DNA of 64,000 nt from an uncultured Oscillospiraceae bacterium. Its GTDB lineage: Bacteria; Bacillota; Clostridia; Oscillospirales; Oscillospiraceae. The notes beneath the pieces were generated by a model that saw nothing but the letters and a program-made list of their open reading frames with translations, did not search any database and was not told the DNA's origin. How positions within the stretch are numbered: position 1 is the first letter of the stretch; every line of letters begins with the position of its first letter. The translations under genes were made by a program, and so were the position numbers. The stretch lies in the NCBI GenBank assembly GCA_934667815.1, contig CAKUMO010000006.1, forward strand, positions 22,854-86,853, given 5' to 3'. This document shows positions 43,333 to 51,899 of the stretch, one piece after another.

Positions 43333-43992
43333 TCAGAGACTCCAGTCAATCTCGCTTTCGCCGTTTTCGCGCAGGAAGGCGTTGATTTTAGAGAAGGGAC
43401 GGCTGCCGAAGAAGCCGCGATAGGACGACAGGGGACTCGGATGCGGCGCATTCAGGAGCAGGCGCGGTGCGTCCGAGCGGATAAGTGCGGCCTTTTTCTG
43501 CGCATGCGCGCCCCAGAGAACGAAGGCGATGGGCTGCGGAAGGGCGTTCGTTGCGCGGATGACATCGTCCGTAAACGTCTGCCAGCCCCAACCGGCGTGG
43601 CTTGCGGCCTTGCCGCGCTCGACCGTGAGCACGGTATTCAGGAGCAGCACGCCGCGCTGCGCCCATGCCGTCAGGTCGCCGCTTGCGGGCGCGGGAACAC
43701 CGACGTCGTCGGTCAGCTCGCGGAAAATATTGCGCAGCGAGGGCGGAAACACTGTCCCCGGTGCGACGGAAAAGGCCAGCCCCATGGCCTGTCCCGGCTC
43801 ATGATAAGGGTCCTGCCCAAGAATGACCGCGCGCACGCGCTCCGGCGGTGTCTGTGTGAGTGCAAACAGCTCCCGGCCGGCAGGCGGGTAAATTTCCGCC
43901 GTTTCCCGCGCGGCCTGCGTGCACGCAAGCAGCGGTGCAAGCGTATCCTGGTTCAACAGCGGCGCCCACGCGCCGAGTTTGGCTGCATCCAT
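43333..43992 (-). CDS. ung: Uracil-DNA glycosylase, family 1
   Basis: Removes uracil from DNA. The 219 residues hold the catalytic GQDPYHEPGQAMGLAFSV (about 59-76), FPPSLRNIFREL, the specificity segment LLLNTVLTVE and the leucine-loop motif HPSPLSSYRGFFG (about 183-195). GAAGGAG is the ribosome site. Divergent from the short-chain dehydrogenase gene. Confidence 0.95.
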   Translation of the reverse strand: MDAAKLGAWAPLLNQDTLAPLLACTQAARETAEIYPPAGRELFALTQTPPERVRAVILGQDPYHEPGQAMGLAFSVAPGTVFPPSLRNIFRELTDDVGVPAPASGDLTAWAQRGVLLLNTVLTVERGKAASHAGWGWQTFTDDVIRATNALPQPIAFVLWGAHAQKKAALIRSDAPRLLLNAPHPSPLSSYRGFFGSRPFSKINAFLRENGESEIDWSL

Positions 43993-44016
43993 GAAAAATC
44001 TCCTTCGTTTTTTTAC

Positions 44017-44045
44017 AGTCTACCGCAGGAAACGACCGCTGTCAA
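44017..44045 (-). promoter_or_regulatory. Sigma-A promoter of ung
   Basis: Minus strand: perfect TTGACA (44040-44045), 17 bases, TAGACT (44017-44022). Confidence 0.8.
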
Positions 44046-44046
44046 C

Positions 44047-44075
44047 TTGACAAAGCGGTTTTTTTGTGGTACGAA
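44047..44075 (+). promoter_or_regulatory. Candidate promoter of the short-chain dehydrogenase gene
   Basis: Perfect TTGACA at 44047-44052, 17 bases, poor -10 TACGAA at 44070-44075. Its -35 is one base from the ung -35 on the other strand. Confidence 0.4.
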
Positions 44076-44107
44076 TACTGTAATATTGTAGGAAAGACGG
44101 AAATTCT

Positions 44108-44896
44108 ATGAAACGCATTGCCATTGTCACCGGGGCAAGCTCCGGTATGGGTCGGGAATTTGTTTTGCAGCTCTCGAATTGGGAGAAATTCGAGGAGATC
44201 TGGGTCATCGCACGCCGCGCCGAGCGGCTGGAGGAGCTGGCCAGGGAGGTGCCCGTGCCGGTGCGTCCCATCTCGCTCGATCTGACCGATCCGGACGCGC
44301 TTCGCTATTATCAGGATCTGCTTGAGGCTGCCGCGCCCAACGTCGGGCTGCTGGCGAATATCGCGGGCTTCGGCAAATTCGGCCGCTATGACCAGATCCC
44401 GCTGGCCGACTCCCTGAAAATGATCGACCTGAACTGCAAGGCGCTCGTGGCTATCACCGAGCTGACGCTCCCGTATATGCGGCGCGGCGCGAAGCTGATG
44501 AATCTCGATTCGCTCTCGGCCTTCCAGCCTGTGCCGTACCTGAATGTCTATGCTTCGACGAAGGCCTTCGTCCTGAGCTACACGCGCTCGCTTGCCCGTG
44601 AGCTGCGGCCGCGCGGTATCCGCGTGATGGCAGTGAATCCCGGCTGGGTCAAGACGGAGTTTTTCGACCACGCGCTCAAAACCAGCGACACCGCCGTGAC
44701 ATACTACAACCGTCTCTACGAGGCAAAGGATGTCATGGCCACCGCACTGAAGGACCTCTATCGGACGAAAAAGGACGTCTCCATCCACGGCTTGGCCGTG
44801 CGCAATCAGGTGCGGCTGGTCAAGCTGCTGCCGCATAGTCTGGTCATGAACATCTGGATGAAGCAGCAGAAGCACAATAAGCAGCCGGAGGAATAA
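44108..44896 (+). CDS. Short-chain dehydrogenase/reductase
   Basis: A 262-residue NAD(P)-dependent oxidoreductase: TGASSGMGREF (about 8-18), an Arg-rich cofactor segment (ARRAERLEEL) that suggests NADP, LANIAGFGKFG in place of NNAG, catalytic Ser near NLDSLSAFQP, and YASTKAF (YxxxK, about 153-159). The substrate cannot be read from sequence. GGAAAG is the ribosome site. Confidence 0.85.
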   Translation: MKRIAIVTGASSGMGREFVLQLSNWEKFEEIWVIARRAERLEELAREVPVPVRPISLDLTDPDALRYYQDLLEAAAPNVGLLANIAGFGKFGRYDQIPLADSLKMIDLNCKALVAITELTLPYMRRGAKLMNLDSLSAFQPVPYLNVYASTKAFVLSYTRSLARELRPRGIRVMAVNPGWVKTEFFDHALKTSDTAVTYYNRLYEAKDVMATALKDLYRTKKDVSIHGLAVRNQVRLVKLLPHSLVMNIWMKQQKHNKQPEE

Positions 44897-44921
44897 ACGC
44901 GAGATAAATGATATTCTGAGC

Positions 44922-45244
44922 AGCCTGTCAAAAAAACGATCCAGCCGAAAGGTACGGAGGGAAGGAAAGAGTAATACTATGCTTCTTGATTTCATCAAGA
45001 AGCCCGTGCGCTTTGCGCACTATGGAGCACGCCGACGGCGTGCTCCACGTCTTGTGCAGAATTTGACGCGCCTGCGGCGCTATGAAAAGCCGTTGGCTTT
45101 TCATGAAATTCTAGTATGAAAGGGAACCGTCACACCGAGCCGCAGCGAGGCGTTTCGGAGCGCAACCGCCGCGAATGCGGCGGCTCTTAGCGCGGAGATG
45201 GGTTCCCTTTCGCGTTCAATAACCCGCCGCAGCGACCAAAATTG
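44922..45244. repeat. Non-coding hairpin-array element (structured RNA or miniature repeat)
   Basis: The 443 bases between the SDR and tatD genes hold no credible ORF but a dense array of perfect hairpins with three-base loops: 44981-45003 (10 bp), 45006-45020 (6 bp), 45024-45046 (10 bp), 45068-45080 (5 bp) and 45082-45104 (10 bp). They are enclosed by ATACTA/TAGTAT (44974-44979 with 45112-45117) and AGAATTT/AAATTCT (45058-45064 with 45106-45112). A second domain has a 10-bp outer stem (45119-45128 with 45201-45210) and a 7-bp GC stem with a GAAT loop (45166-45183). Strand and function are unknown. Confidence 0.7.
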
Positions 45245-45283
45245 CAAAATATAAATACAAATTCAGATTTTGCAATTTTGTAG

Positions 45284-45327
45284 GCATCTTGTCAAAAAAG
45301 TCCAACAGGACTTTTTTGACAAGATGC
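45284..45327 (-). terminator. 20-bp perfect stem-loop ending the ymdB-tatD operon
   Basis: GCATCTTGTCAAAAAAGTCC (45284-45303) pairs exactly with 45308-45327 around AACA. It shares its core and upstream flank with the hairpin at 1819-1849. Confidence 0.8.
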
Positions 45328-45339
45328 TCTGTGATTCTC

Positions 45340-46095
45340 TCATTCGATCCCGTACAGGCGTTTTGCGTTCGCGGCGGTAATCTCGCCGGCTTCCTGCTGA
45401 GTCAGGCCGCGCAGCTCCGCGAGCTTGGCCGCGACAAGCGGCACGAAGCGGCTGTCATTGCGGCGGCCGCGGTAAGGCTCCGGCGCCATGTAGGGACAGT
45501 CCGTTTCAATCAGAATGCGGTCGAGCGGGAGCGCCTGCGCCGCCTCGATGGCACGGCGGGCGTTCTTGAAGGTCAGAACGCCCGTGAAGCCGATGTACCA
45601 CCCGCGGTCGACCAGCCAGAGCGCCATTTCCTTCGAGCCGGAGAAGCAGTGAAACACGCCGCGCACGTCGGGGTGACGCATAACGATGTCCATGGCGTCG
45701 CCGTGTGCCTCGCGCTCGTGGACGATCACGGGCAGCTTCAGCGCCTCGGCCAGCTCAAGCTGCTGCTCAAAGGCGATGATCTGCTGCGCACGCGGCACGT
45801 CCTCATAATGATAGTCCAGCCCGATCTCGCCGATCGCGCGGACTTTTTTTTCTGCGCAGAGACGGCGGTATGCGTCGAGCAGCTTGCCGCCTACATGGTC
45901 GGCATCGTCCGGATGACTGCCGACAGCGGCATAGACGAAGGAGTATTTCTGCGCCAGTGCGACGCTGCGCTCGCTGGAGGCGAGGTCGCAGCCGACGTTC
46001 ATGACCGGCCCCTGCTCGGCCAGCGCGGCGAAGATCTCGTCGCGGTCGGCATCGAAGCGCGGGTCGTCCAGATGCGCATGAGAATCAAAATACAT
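45340..46095 (-). CDS. tatD: TatD-family metal-dependent DNase
   Basis: A 251-residue TIM-barrel hydrolase. Metal ligands are visible: DSHAHLDD (about 3-10), GEIGLDYH (about 88-95), VIVHEREA, VFHCFSG and IETDCPYMAPEPYRGRRN. TatD enzymes are 3'-5' exonucleases in DNA repair and programmed death, and also quality-control nucleases. The ATG at 46093-46095 overlaps the stop of the upstream ATPase gene (TAATG). It is the last gene of a four-gene operon. Confidence 0.9.
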   Translation of the reverse strand: MYFDSHAHLDDPRFDADRDEIFAALAEQGPVMNVGCDLASSERSVALAQKYSFVYAAVGSHPDDADHVGGKLLDAYRRLCAEKKVRAIGEIGLDYHYEDVPRAQQIIAFEQQLELAEALKLPVIVHEREAHGDAMDIVMRHPDVRGVFHCFSGSKEMALWLVDRGWYIGFTGVLTFKNARRAIEAAQALPLDRILIETDCPYMAPEPYRGRRNDSRFVPLVAAKLAELRGLTQQEAGEITAANAKRLYGIE

Positions 46096-48275
46096 TAAAA
46101 TGCCTCGCTTTCCCTGCGGTGGCAGGAGAAGAAGATGATCTGCCGCTGCGTGGCTTCGCGGCGCAGTACTGCAAGCGCAAGCGCCATGCGGTCGTCGTCG
46201 AAGTTCACCAGCGCGTCGTCGAGCACCAGGGGCGCATCGGGCGGCAGGAGCCTGCGGCACATAGCAAGGCGCAGCGCCAGATACATCTGGTCGGCGGTGC
46301 CGCAGCTCATTGCGGCGGCCGGACGCATGACCGTGCCGCCGTCCTCGCGGACGGAGAGGGACATATTCGGCTCGAGCAGGACGTTGGGATATTTTCCGCC
46401 TGTCAGCTCTGCGAGGATCGTTCCCGCCTCGGCTGTGATCTGCGGGGAGAAGCGCGAACGCAGCGTTTCATCGGCCTTTTTCAGCGCGGCGAGCGCATAG
46501 TCCAGCGCAAGATCGGTGTTCTGTGCTTCGTCAAGCTGCTCACGTAGCTGTTCCAGCTCGGCCTCAAGCTGCACGGCGTCGCCCTGCGCGGAGATCTGGC
46601 CGCGCTTGTGTGCAAGCTGCGCGGTGAGGGTGGAAAGCTCCTGCGCGGCCTGCTCAAGCTGGCGCGTGACCTCCTGCGGGTCGTAGCGCAGCGCTTCGGC
46701 ATCCTCGCTTGCGGCGTCCTCGCTGCCGTCCAGCAGAAGCTGCATGGAGCGGCTCTGCTGGCGCATTGCGTCGCGGGTGCGGCATTCGGAGGTCAGCCGC
46801 TCACGGGCGCGAATGGCTGTTGCAACGGCAGTGCGGCACTCGGTGACGCTCTGACTGTCCGGTGCGAAGGCGCGTACCTGCGCACAGAGTGCATCGAGCT
46901 TGGCGCGGATGGCATCGACGGAGGCGGTAAATTCGGCCTTTTGCGCGTCGGACGCGGCCTTTTTCTCGGAATACTCCCGCATGGAGGCGGCATAGCGTGC
47001 GGCCATGGCGGTAATTTCTTCACAGGTTTTCACGCCGTAGCGTGCGGGGATCAGCTCGGCCTGATGCTGCCGCTCCCGCGCCTGCGCAGTCTTGCGGCCA
47101 AGCACGATGAGGGCAGCGGCGAACGTCAGAAGTCCCGCGCCTGCCACGGCAAGGCCGGCATAGAGCTGCACGAAGCACAGTCCTGCGCCTGCCGCAGCGG
47201 CAAGCAGACAGACAAGCAGCGCGGGCAGCTTTTTCGGGGCACGCGCGCTTTGCAGCGTCTTAAAATCCTCGACATCCTGCGCGGCCTTTTCCTCGGCTTC
47301 TTCACCTGTCAGACCGTCAAACACCGGCGGTGTGGCGGGCTTTTCTACTTCGGCTGCACCGAATGCGGCCTCCATCTGGGCAGTGCGCAGCGCGTCCTCA
47401 GCACTGTCGAGCTGCTTTTGTAGCTGGTGCAGTGCGCTCTCCTCGGGCAGACCCTCGCAGCCCTCCTCCAAGCGGCGGCACAGCAGCTCCTGCGCCTGCA
47501 CGCGGGCATTCAGTTCTTCATATCCGGCGCGGCGGCGGGCGCTCTGGGCGCGCTCCACACGCGTGCGCAGCGCATCGAGGCGGTCTTTGCGCTCCTGCGC
47601 CTCCTCGCGCCGTGCGGCCAGCGCCATGGCCTCCTCCTGTGCGGCGCGGATCGTATCGAGCCGCTGCTGCACCTCGGAAATGCGCGTATTCAAACGCGGG
47701 ATTTGGCCGCTTCCGCGGAAGGAACACTTATTTTTGAGATTTTTCAGCTCCCGTTCCAGCTCGGAGTAAGCCTTGCCCTCCTCGCCGGTTGTGACGAGCG
47801 CATTGAGCCGCTGTTCGAGCTGTGCGTCCTCGGTCACGGTCATGCCGAGCTGGCGGATAAAAGCCGTGCGCTCAAAGACCGAGCGTTCCACGCCGCACAG
47901 CGTGCGGCCGCAGTTTTCGGCCGTCAGCTCCGCAACGGGAATGCCGCTTGCGGTCTCATAGGCGCGGAAGATGCCCATGGGTGCGCGGCCTGTACTCGTG
48001 CGCTCGATGGTGATGTCACGGCCGTTCCATTCCAGCTCAATCGCGCCCTGCATCGCGCTGCCGTCCCACGGGCGGTAGCGCTCCTTGACGGGAAGATTCT
48101 GATTGGTCTTTTTGGCACGTTCGCCGGTGTCCATGCCATAGAGCATGGTTAGAAGAAAGGCGCTCCATGTCGATTTTCCCGCCTCATTGGGCAGACACAG
48201 CAGATTCATGCCCTCATGCAGGGTCAGTTCACCGTGCAGCTTCCCGAAGGAGGCACGCATTTTTTTCACGATCAT
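46095..48275 (-). CDS. SMC/Rad50-like ATPase of the YhaN type
   Basis: A 726-residue P-loop ATPase: Walker A LPNEAGKSTWSAFL (about 29-42), long coiled coils, a central pair of transmembrane helices (about 345-392, LLVCLLAAAAGAGLCFVQ and AVAGAGLLTFAAALIVL), ABC signature-like MSCGTADQMYLALRLAMC and Walker B LVLDDALVNFDDDR. The membrane hairpin in the middle separates YhaN/YhaO-type systems from SbcC/Rad50. The gene for an SbcD-like nuclease lies directly upstream with ATGA overlap, so the two likely form one complex. Confidence 0.85.
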   Translation of the reverse strand: MIVKKMRASFGKLHGELTLHEGMNLLCLPNEAGKSTWSAFLLTMLYGMDTGERAKKTNQNLPVKERYRPWDGSAMQGAIELEWNGRDITIERTSTGRAPMGIFRAYETASGIPVAELTAENCGRTLCGVERSVFERTAFIRQLGMTVTEDAQLEQRLNALVTTGEEGKAYSELERELKNLKNKCSFRGSGQIPRLNTRISEVQQRLDTIRAAQEEAMALAARREEAQERKDRLDALRTRVERAQSARRRAGYEELNARVQAQELLCRRLEEGCEGLPEESALHQLQKQLDSAEDALRTAQMEAAFGAAEVEKPATPPVFDGLTGEEAEEKAAQDVEDFKTLQSARAPKKLPALLVCLLAAAAGAGLCFVQLYAGLAVAGAGLLTFAAALIVLGRKTAQARERQHQAELIPARYGVKTCEEITAMAARYAASMREYSEKKAASDAQKAEFTASVDAIRAKLDALCAQVRAFAPDSQSVTECRTAVATAIRARERLTSECRTRDAMRQQSRSMQLLLDGSEDAASEDAEALRYDPQEVTRQLEQAAQELSTLTAQLAHKRGQISAQGDAVQLEAELEQLREQLDEAQNTDLALDYALAALKKADETLRSRFSPQITAEAGTILAELTGGKYPNVLLEPNMSLSVREDGGTVMRPAAAMSCGTADQMYLALRLAMCRRLLPPDAPLVLDDALVNFDDDRMALALAVLRREATQRQIIFFSCHRRESEAF

Positions 48276-49348
48276 AGCAGTACCTCCCGGCCGTCCATCA
48301 GTGCAAGGGTCAGTTTGGCCGCCTGCGCAAGCACGCGGCGAGTGGCCTCATCCGCACCGTCATAGTTCTGCTTCAATTCCAGCAGGAAATGCCCGCGCAG
48401 CGTGTCCTCGCCGCAGCCGGCCCAAAGATCCGTTTTCGGAAGCGTGCGGTCGCGCAGAGAAAGACTGAAAAAGCGCGGCGCAAGCGCACGCTCGAGCGCG
48501 GCAAGATCGAGGGGATCACTTTCGCCCGTGAAGATCAGACGATAGCAGTCGTCCTGCGTATCCTCGGGCAGCGCGGCCGTCGCGGAAGCAAGGGCGTTTT
48601 CACCCGCTTCTAGCTGCAGGATTTCATAGCGCCGCGTGTGCACCGGCAAAAATTCCGTGCGGCAGCCGCTCTCGTCCAGCTCAACGAGCAGTGCACCCTT
48701 TTGCCCGCATTCATCAAAGCCGCGTCCCATCAGGCAGCCCGGCCATGCGCAGAGCGTCTGCCCGACCTTGCCCGAGCCGCCCGCGTGGATGTGCCCCAGT
48801 GCCAAATAGGCAAGGCCGGAGGATGCGATCTGTGCGGGCGTAACGAGATCATAGGGCGAGCCGGGCTGCGTGTCGCCGTGCAGCACCATCACGTTGACGG
48901 CTTGCGGATCGGCCACACGGAACCCCTCGAGCAGACTCGGCGCCTCCGGCGCGGTGAAGGATGCACCGTAAATTGTCAGATTCAGTCGCTCCATGCGGCA
49001 GCTTGTGATATGCTCCGAGGGAAACAGATGAACGTTTTCCGGCCACGGCTCCGTGAGATAGGGCGAGCCGGGGCAGAGATGATCGTGGTTTCCGGCGGCG
49101 ATGTAGACCTCTGCGCCGCAGGTCCGGCAAAAATCGCGCAGCGCGTCGAGCGAGTCGCGATAGATGCGCGCACTGTCGAACAGGTCGCCTGCCAGCAGAA
49201 CCGCGTCGCACTGCTTCTCGCGGCAGAGCGCGGCAAGCGCTTGCAGCGCAAGGCGCTGTTCCTGCCGCCTGCGGCTTGCGAGCGCGGCAGGAAGTGCGGA
49301 AAATGAGGAATCCAGATGGAAATCCGCTGCGTGCAGCAATCTAATCAT
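48272..49348 (-). CDS. SbcD/YhaO-like metallophosphoesterase nuclease
   Basis: A 358-residue calcineurin-type phosphoesterase. Metal motifs: LLHAADFHLDSSF (about 4-16), VLLAGDLFDSARI (about 50-62), AAGNHDHLCPGSP (about 84-96), VMVLHGDTQ and LALGHIHAGG (about 183-192). The rest resembles the capping domain of Mre11/SbcD. It partners with the ATPase of the next gene in double-strand-end processing (inference from family). Overlaps the ymdB-like gene by eight bases. Confidence 0.85.
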   Translation of the reverse strand: MIRLLHAADFHLDSSFSALPAALASRRRQEQRLALQALAALCREKQCDAVLLAGDLFDSARIYRDSLDALRDFCRTCGAEVYIAAGNHDHLCPGSPYLTEPWPENVHLFPSEHITSCRMERLNLTIYGASFTAPEAPSLLEGFRVADPQAVNVMVLHGDTQPGSPYDLVTPAQIASSGLAYLALGHIHAGGSGKVGQTLCAWPGCLMGRGFDECGQKGALLVELDESGCRTEFLPVHTRRYEILQLEAGENALASATAALPEDTQDDCYRLIFTGESDPLDLAALERALAPRFFSLSLRDRTLPKTDLWAGCGEDTLRGHFLLELKQNYDGADEATRRVLAQAAKLTLALMDGREVLL

Positions 49349-50117
49349 GCAGCATCACCCTTTCTGCGGCCGTACAGCGGCCGCTCGTTGCGTCAATGGT
49401 AAAAATGCAGCCCTCGAGCTTGCAGGCGCCGGGCGCAGGCTCATAGCGGCGGGTCAGATCGCCGCGGAATTTCTGAATGGAAAGCTCGGGCTTGATGCCG
49501 AGAACGGAATCACGCGGGCCGGTCATGCCGAGGTCGGTCAAATAGCCCGTGCCGCGCGGCAGAATGCGCTCGTCGGCGGTCTGCACATGGGTGTGCGTGC
49601 CCCAGACGGCGCTGACGCGGCCGTCGAGCATCCAGCCCATAGCGAGCTTTTCGGAGGTCGCCTCGGCGTGCAGCTCAACGAAAATCAGCTTGGTGTGCAG
49701 CTTGGGTAAAATCCGCTCGACGAGCAGAAATGGATTGTCCGGCGTATAATCCATGGCACAGCGGCCGATCAGATCGATGACCGCGACTTGGCCGAAGAGT
49801 GTGTCGAAGGTGTCCCAGCCGATGCCGGGCTGCTGCGGCGGCAGATTCGCCGGGCGCAGAATGCCCTTGGTGCTGTCAATATAGGGCACCAGCTCGCGCT
49901 TGCCCCAGGTGTGGTTTCCCATGGTGATGACATCCGCACCGGCGCGGAAAATCTCCTCCGCCTGTTGTGGCAATAAACCCAAAACGGCGGCGTTTTCGCC
50001 GTTTACCACGCAAAAATCGATGTGTTTCTCCCGTTTCAGCTTCGGAAGAACGGTCTTGAGATAATTCAGGCCTGTAGGCGCGACTACGTCGCCGACGGCC
50101 AAGATCTTCAGTTGCAT
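49341..50117 (-). CDS. ymdB: YmdB-family metallophosphoesterase
   Basis: A 258-residue phosphodiesterase of the TIGR00282 group: ILAVGDVVAPTGLNYL (about 5-20), VVNGENAA (about 37-44), ITMGNHTWGKRELVPYI (about 64-80), FVELHAEATSEK and VSAVWGTHTHVQTAD. B. subtilis YmdB hydrolyses 2',3'-cyclic nucleotides and influences biofilm/motility decisions. The ATG has GAGAGGATAC. First gene of the operon, behind a clear promoter. Confidence 0.9.
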   Translation of the reverse strand: MQLKILAVGDVVAPTGLNYLKTVLPKLKREKHIDFCVVNGENAAVLGLLPQQAEEIFRAGADVITMGNHTWGKRELVPYIDSTKGILRPANLPPQQPGIGWDTFDTLFGQVAVIDLIGRCAMDYTPDNPFLLVERILPKLHTKLIFVELHAEATSEKLAMGWMLDGRVSAVWGTHTHVQTADERILPRGTGYLTDLGMTGPRDSVLGIKPELSIQKFRGDLTRRYEPAPGACKLEGCIFTIDATSGRCTAAERVMLHD

Positions 50118-50144
50118 TGCAGTATCCTCTCAGTTGATGCCTCT

Positions 50145-50173
50145 ATTATATCGGAAAGATGTCGAAATGACAA
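50145..50173 (-). promoter_or_regulatory. Sigma-A promoter of the ymdB-tatD operon
   Basis: Minus strand: TTGTCA (50168-50173), 17 bases, perfect TATAAT (50145-50150). Confidence 0.85.
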
Positions 50174-50208
50174 CCGCCTGCGGCTCTTTTTTGAAAAAAC
50201 CGCCGCAC

Positions 50209-50237
50209 TTGACACTTTCCTGTCGATGGGGTATAAT
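50209..50237 (+). promoter_or_regulatory. Perfect consensus sigma-A promoter
   Basis: TTGACA at 50209-50214, 17 bases, TATAAT at 50232-50237, ahead of the membrane E2-like gene. Confidence 0.9.
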
Positions 50238-50272
50238 AACTTGTGTTACATAAACATAAAGGGGAGATAATG

Positions 50273-51718
50273 ATGACGCAATCCGTTCGATACTACGTCA
50301 GCCGCAGGAACGGTTTGACATGGATCGCTGCATTTTTTGCCGTCGCAGCGATCGCACTGCAAATTCTTGCGCTGTGCTTCGGTGAGGCGGCCGAAATCCG
50401 CGCGGTCAACATCTGGTTCCAGAAAGTCCTGCCCATCGCAGCGCTGCTGTTATTTGCTCTGGAGCTGCTGCTGTGCGGGCAAAAAAGCCTCTACCGCACG
50501 ACAACGCCCGTGTTCTGGGCCTGTGTCTATTTCGGACAGGTCGCGCTGGATATGCATCTGCACGGCGGTTATGCTCTGTTCGGCTATATGCGCTATGTGG
50601 TCGTGTGCTGGATCCTGTATCTCGTGTTTTATTTGGTCTACCGCTTCTACATGACGGGCAGACTTACGAGAACATGGGTGCTCAGCCTGATCGCGCTGGT
50701 GCCGCTGGCTGCCGTGACCTATGACTGCCTGAACGAGTGGAGTAAAATCAATCTATGGTATCTCTTCGGCAAGCTCTCGAACGTTGCGATGCTGAGCGCA
50801 TTCTTTGTCGCCACGCTGGCCATGCGCCGCTTTACCGATGGGAAGTACCACAAAACGTGGGGCGACCGCTCCGACGGACGCCGTGTGCGCACGATCAACG
50901 GCATGGCAATCGTTGCGAATTATATCATGCCCAACCGCAACGGCGCGTCAAACTCCATTCAGGACACCGTTGAGATTACGAATATCGAGCGCTACATCCA
51001 CAAAAAACGCAAAGAGGGCCTTGAGAATTTCGGCATCACGCATGTGTTCCTCGCAGCCTATGTGCGCTGCATCGCCAAGTATCCCGGCTGCAACCGTTTC
51101 CTGTCCGGTCAGCGCGTCTATCAGCGCGACGACGACATCCAGTTCACCATGGCCATCAAGAAGGACATGAGCACCGAGGCCTCAGACACGATGATTAAGC
51201 TCCATCTCACGCAGACCGACACCTCAAAGGAGGTCTACGAGAAGTTCAACAAGATCTATGAGGAAGTTAAAAACACGCCGCTCGACAGCAGCTTTGACAA
51301 CGTTGCGGGCGTGCTGGCCAGCCTTCCGGGGCTGCTGCTGAAGTTTGTTGTGTGGGTACTCAAGGTCATGGACTATTTCGGGAAGATCCCGCAGTTCCTG
51401 CTGGAGGTCAGCCCCTTCCATGCGTCCGTGATCTTTACTTCCATGGGCTCGCTCGGCATTCCGCCGATTGTGCACCATCTGTATGACTTCGGCAATCTGC
51501 CGGTGTTCGTCGCGTTTGGCCGCAAGTACCGCAAGGTCGAGCTGGATTTGACCGGCAAGCCTGTCACGCGCCGCTATGTGGACTTTGTTCTGAACTGCGA
51601 CGAGCGCACCGTGGACGGCTTCTACTACGCGACGGTCCTGAAATACTTCCAGAAGCTCTTAAAAAACCCGGAGATCCTCGACGAACAGCCTGACGAGATC
51701 CGCTGGGATATTCCGTAA
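50273..51718 (+). CDS. Membrane protein fused to a 2-oxoacid dehydrogenase E2 catalytic-like (CAT-fold) domain
   Basis: The 481 residues divide into an N-terminal membrane half (about five helices in 14-190, for example ILYLVFYLVYRFYM) and a C-terminal acyltransferase-like half (about 200-480). The latter has NIERYIHKKRKEGLENFGITHVFLAAYVRCIAKYP and MGSLGIPPIVHHLYDFGNLPVFVAFG, typical of the E2/CAT fold. At the catalytic HxxxDG site the sequence is CDERTVDGFYYA, Glu in place of His. No lipoyl domain and no E1/E3 genes are nearby. It is unlikely to be a normal E2; an altered or non-catalytic acyl-binding role is inferred. The ATG at 50273 has AAGGGGAG. Confidence 0.75.
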   Translation: MTQSVRYYVSRRNGLTWIAAFFAVAAIALQILALCFGEAAEIRAVNIWFQKVLPIAALLLFALELLLCGQKSLYRTTTPVFWACVYFGQVALDMHLHGGYALFGYMRYVVVCWILYLVFYLVYRFYMTGRLTRTWVLSLIALVPLAAVTYDCLNEWSKINLWYLFGKLSNVAMLSAFFVATLAMRRFTDGKYHKTWGDRSDGRRVRTINGMAIVANYIMPNRNGASNSIQDTVEITNIERYIHKKRKEGLENFGITHVFLAAYVRCIAKYPGCNRFLSGQRVYQRDDDIQFTMAIKKDMSTEASDTMIKLHLTQTDTSKEVYEKFNKIYEEVKNTPLDSSFDNVAGVLASLPGLLLKFVVWVLKVMDYFGKIPQFLLEVSPFHASVIFTSMGSLGIPPIVHHLYDFGNLPVFVAFGRKYRKVELDLTGKPVTRRYVDFVLNCDERTVDGFYYATVLKYFQKLLKNPEILDEQPDEIRWDIP

Positions 51719-51775
51719 CGAGCGCTTACCGAAAGGCTGCAATTAGAGGTCTGCACCAAAGATTCTCAGCCTGCA

Positions 51776-51813
51776 AAAAAGTCCGCCCTGCTGCACGGCA
51801 GGACGGACTTTTT
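51776..51813 (+). terminator. Intrinsic terminator of the membrane E2-like gene
   Basis: AAAAAGTCCGCCCTGC pairs with GCAGGACGGACTTTTT (one mismatch), followed by a T-tract. Confidence 0.85.
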
Positions 51814-51851
51814 CGATCACAGTGCGCGGGGGATATTTGAATATTGGATAT

Positions 51852-51885
51852 AAGAACCGGTCGGGGATTTCCCCGGCCGGTTCTT
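51852..51885 (-). terminator. Stem-loop ending the oad operon
   Basis: AAGAACCGGTCGGGG (51852-51866) pairs with CCCCGGCCGGTTCTT (51871-51885) with one G-U type pair; it lies 15 bases after the oadA stop. Confidence 0.75.
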
Positions 51886-51899
51886 TGCATGGTTAAAAG

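Noticed and set aside
44974..45104. Possible CRISPR array
   Set aside because: The repeated units are different palindromes without a constant repeat or spacers of regular length, and there are no cas genes.
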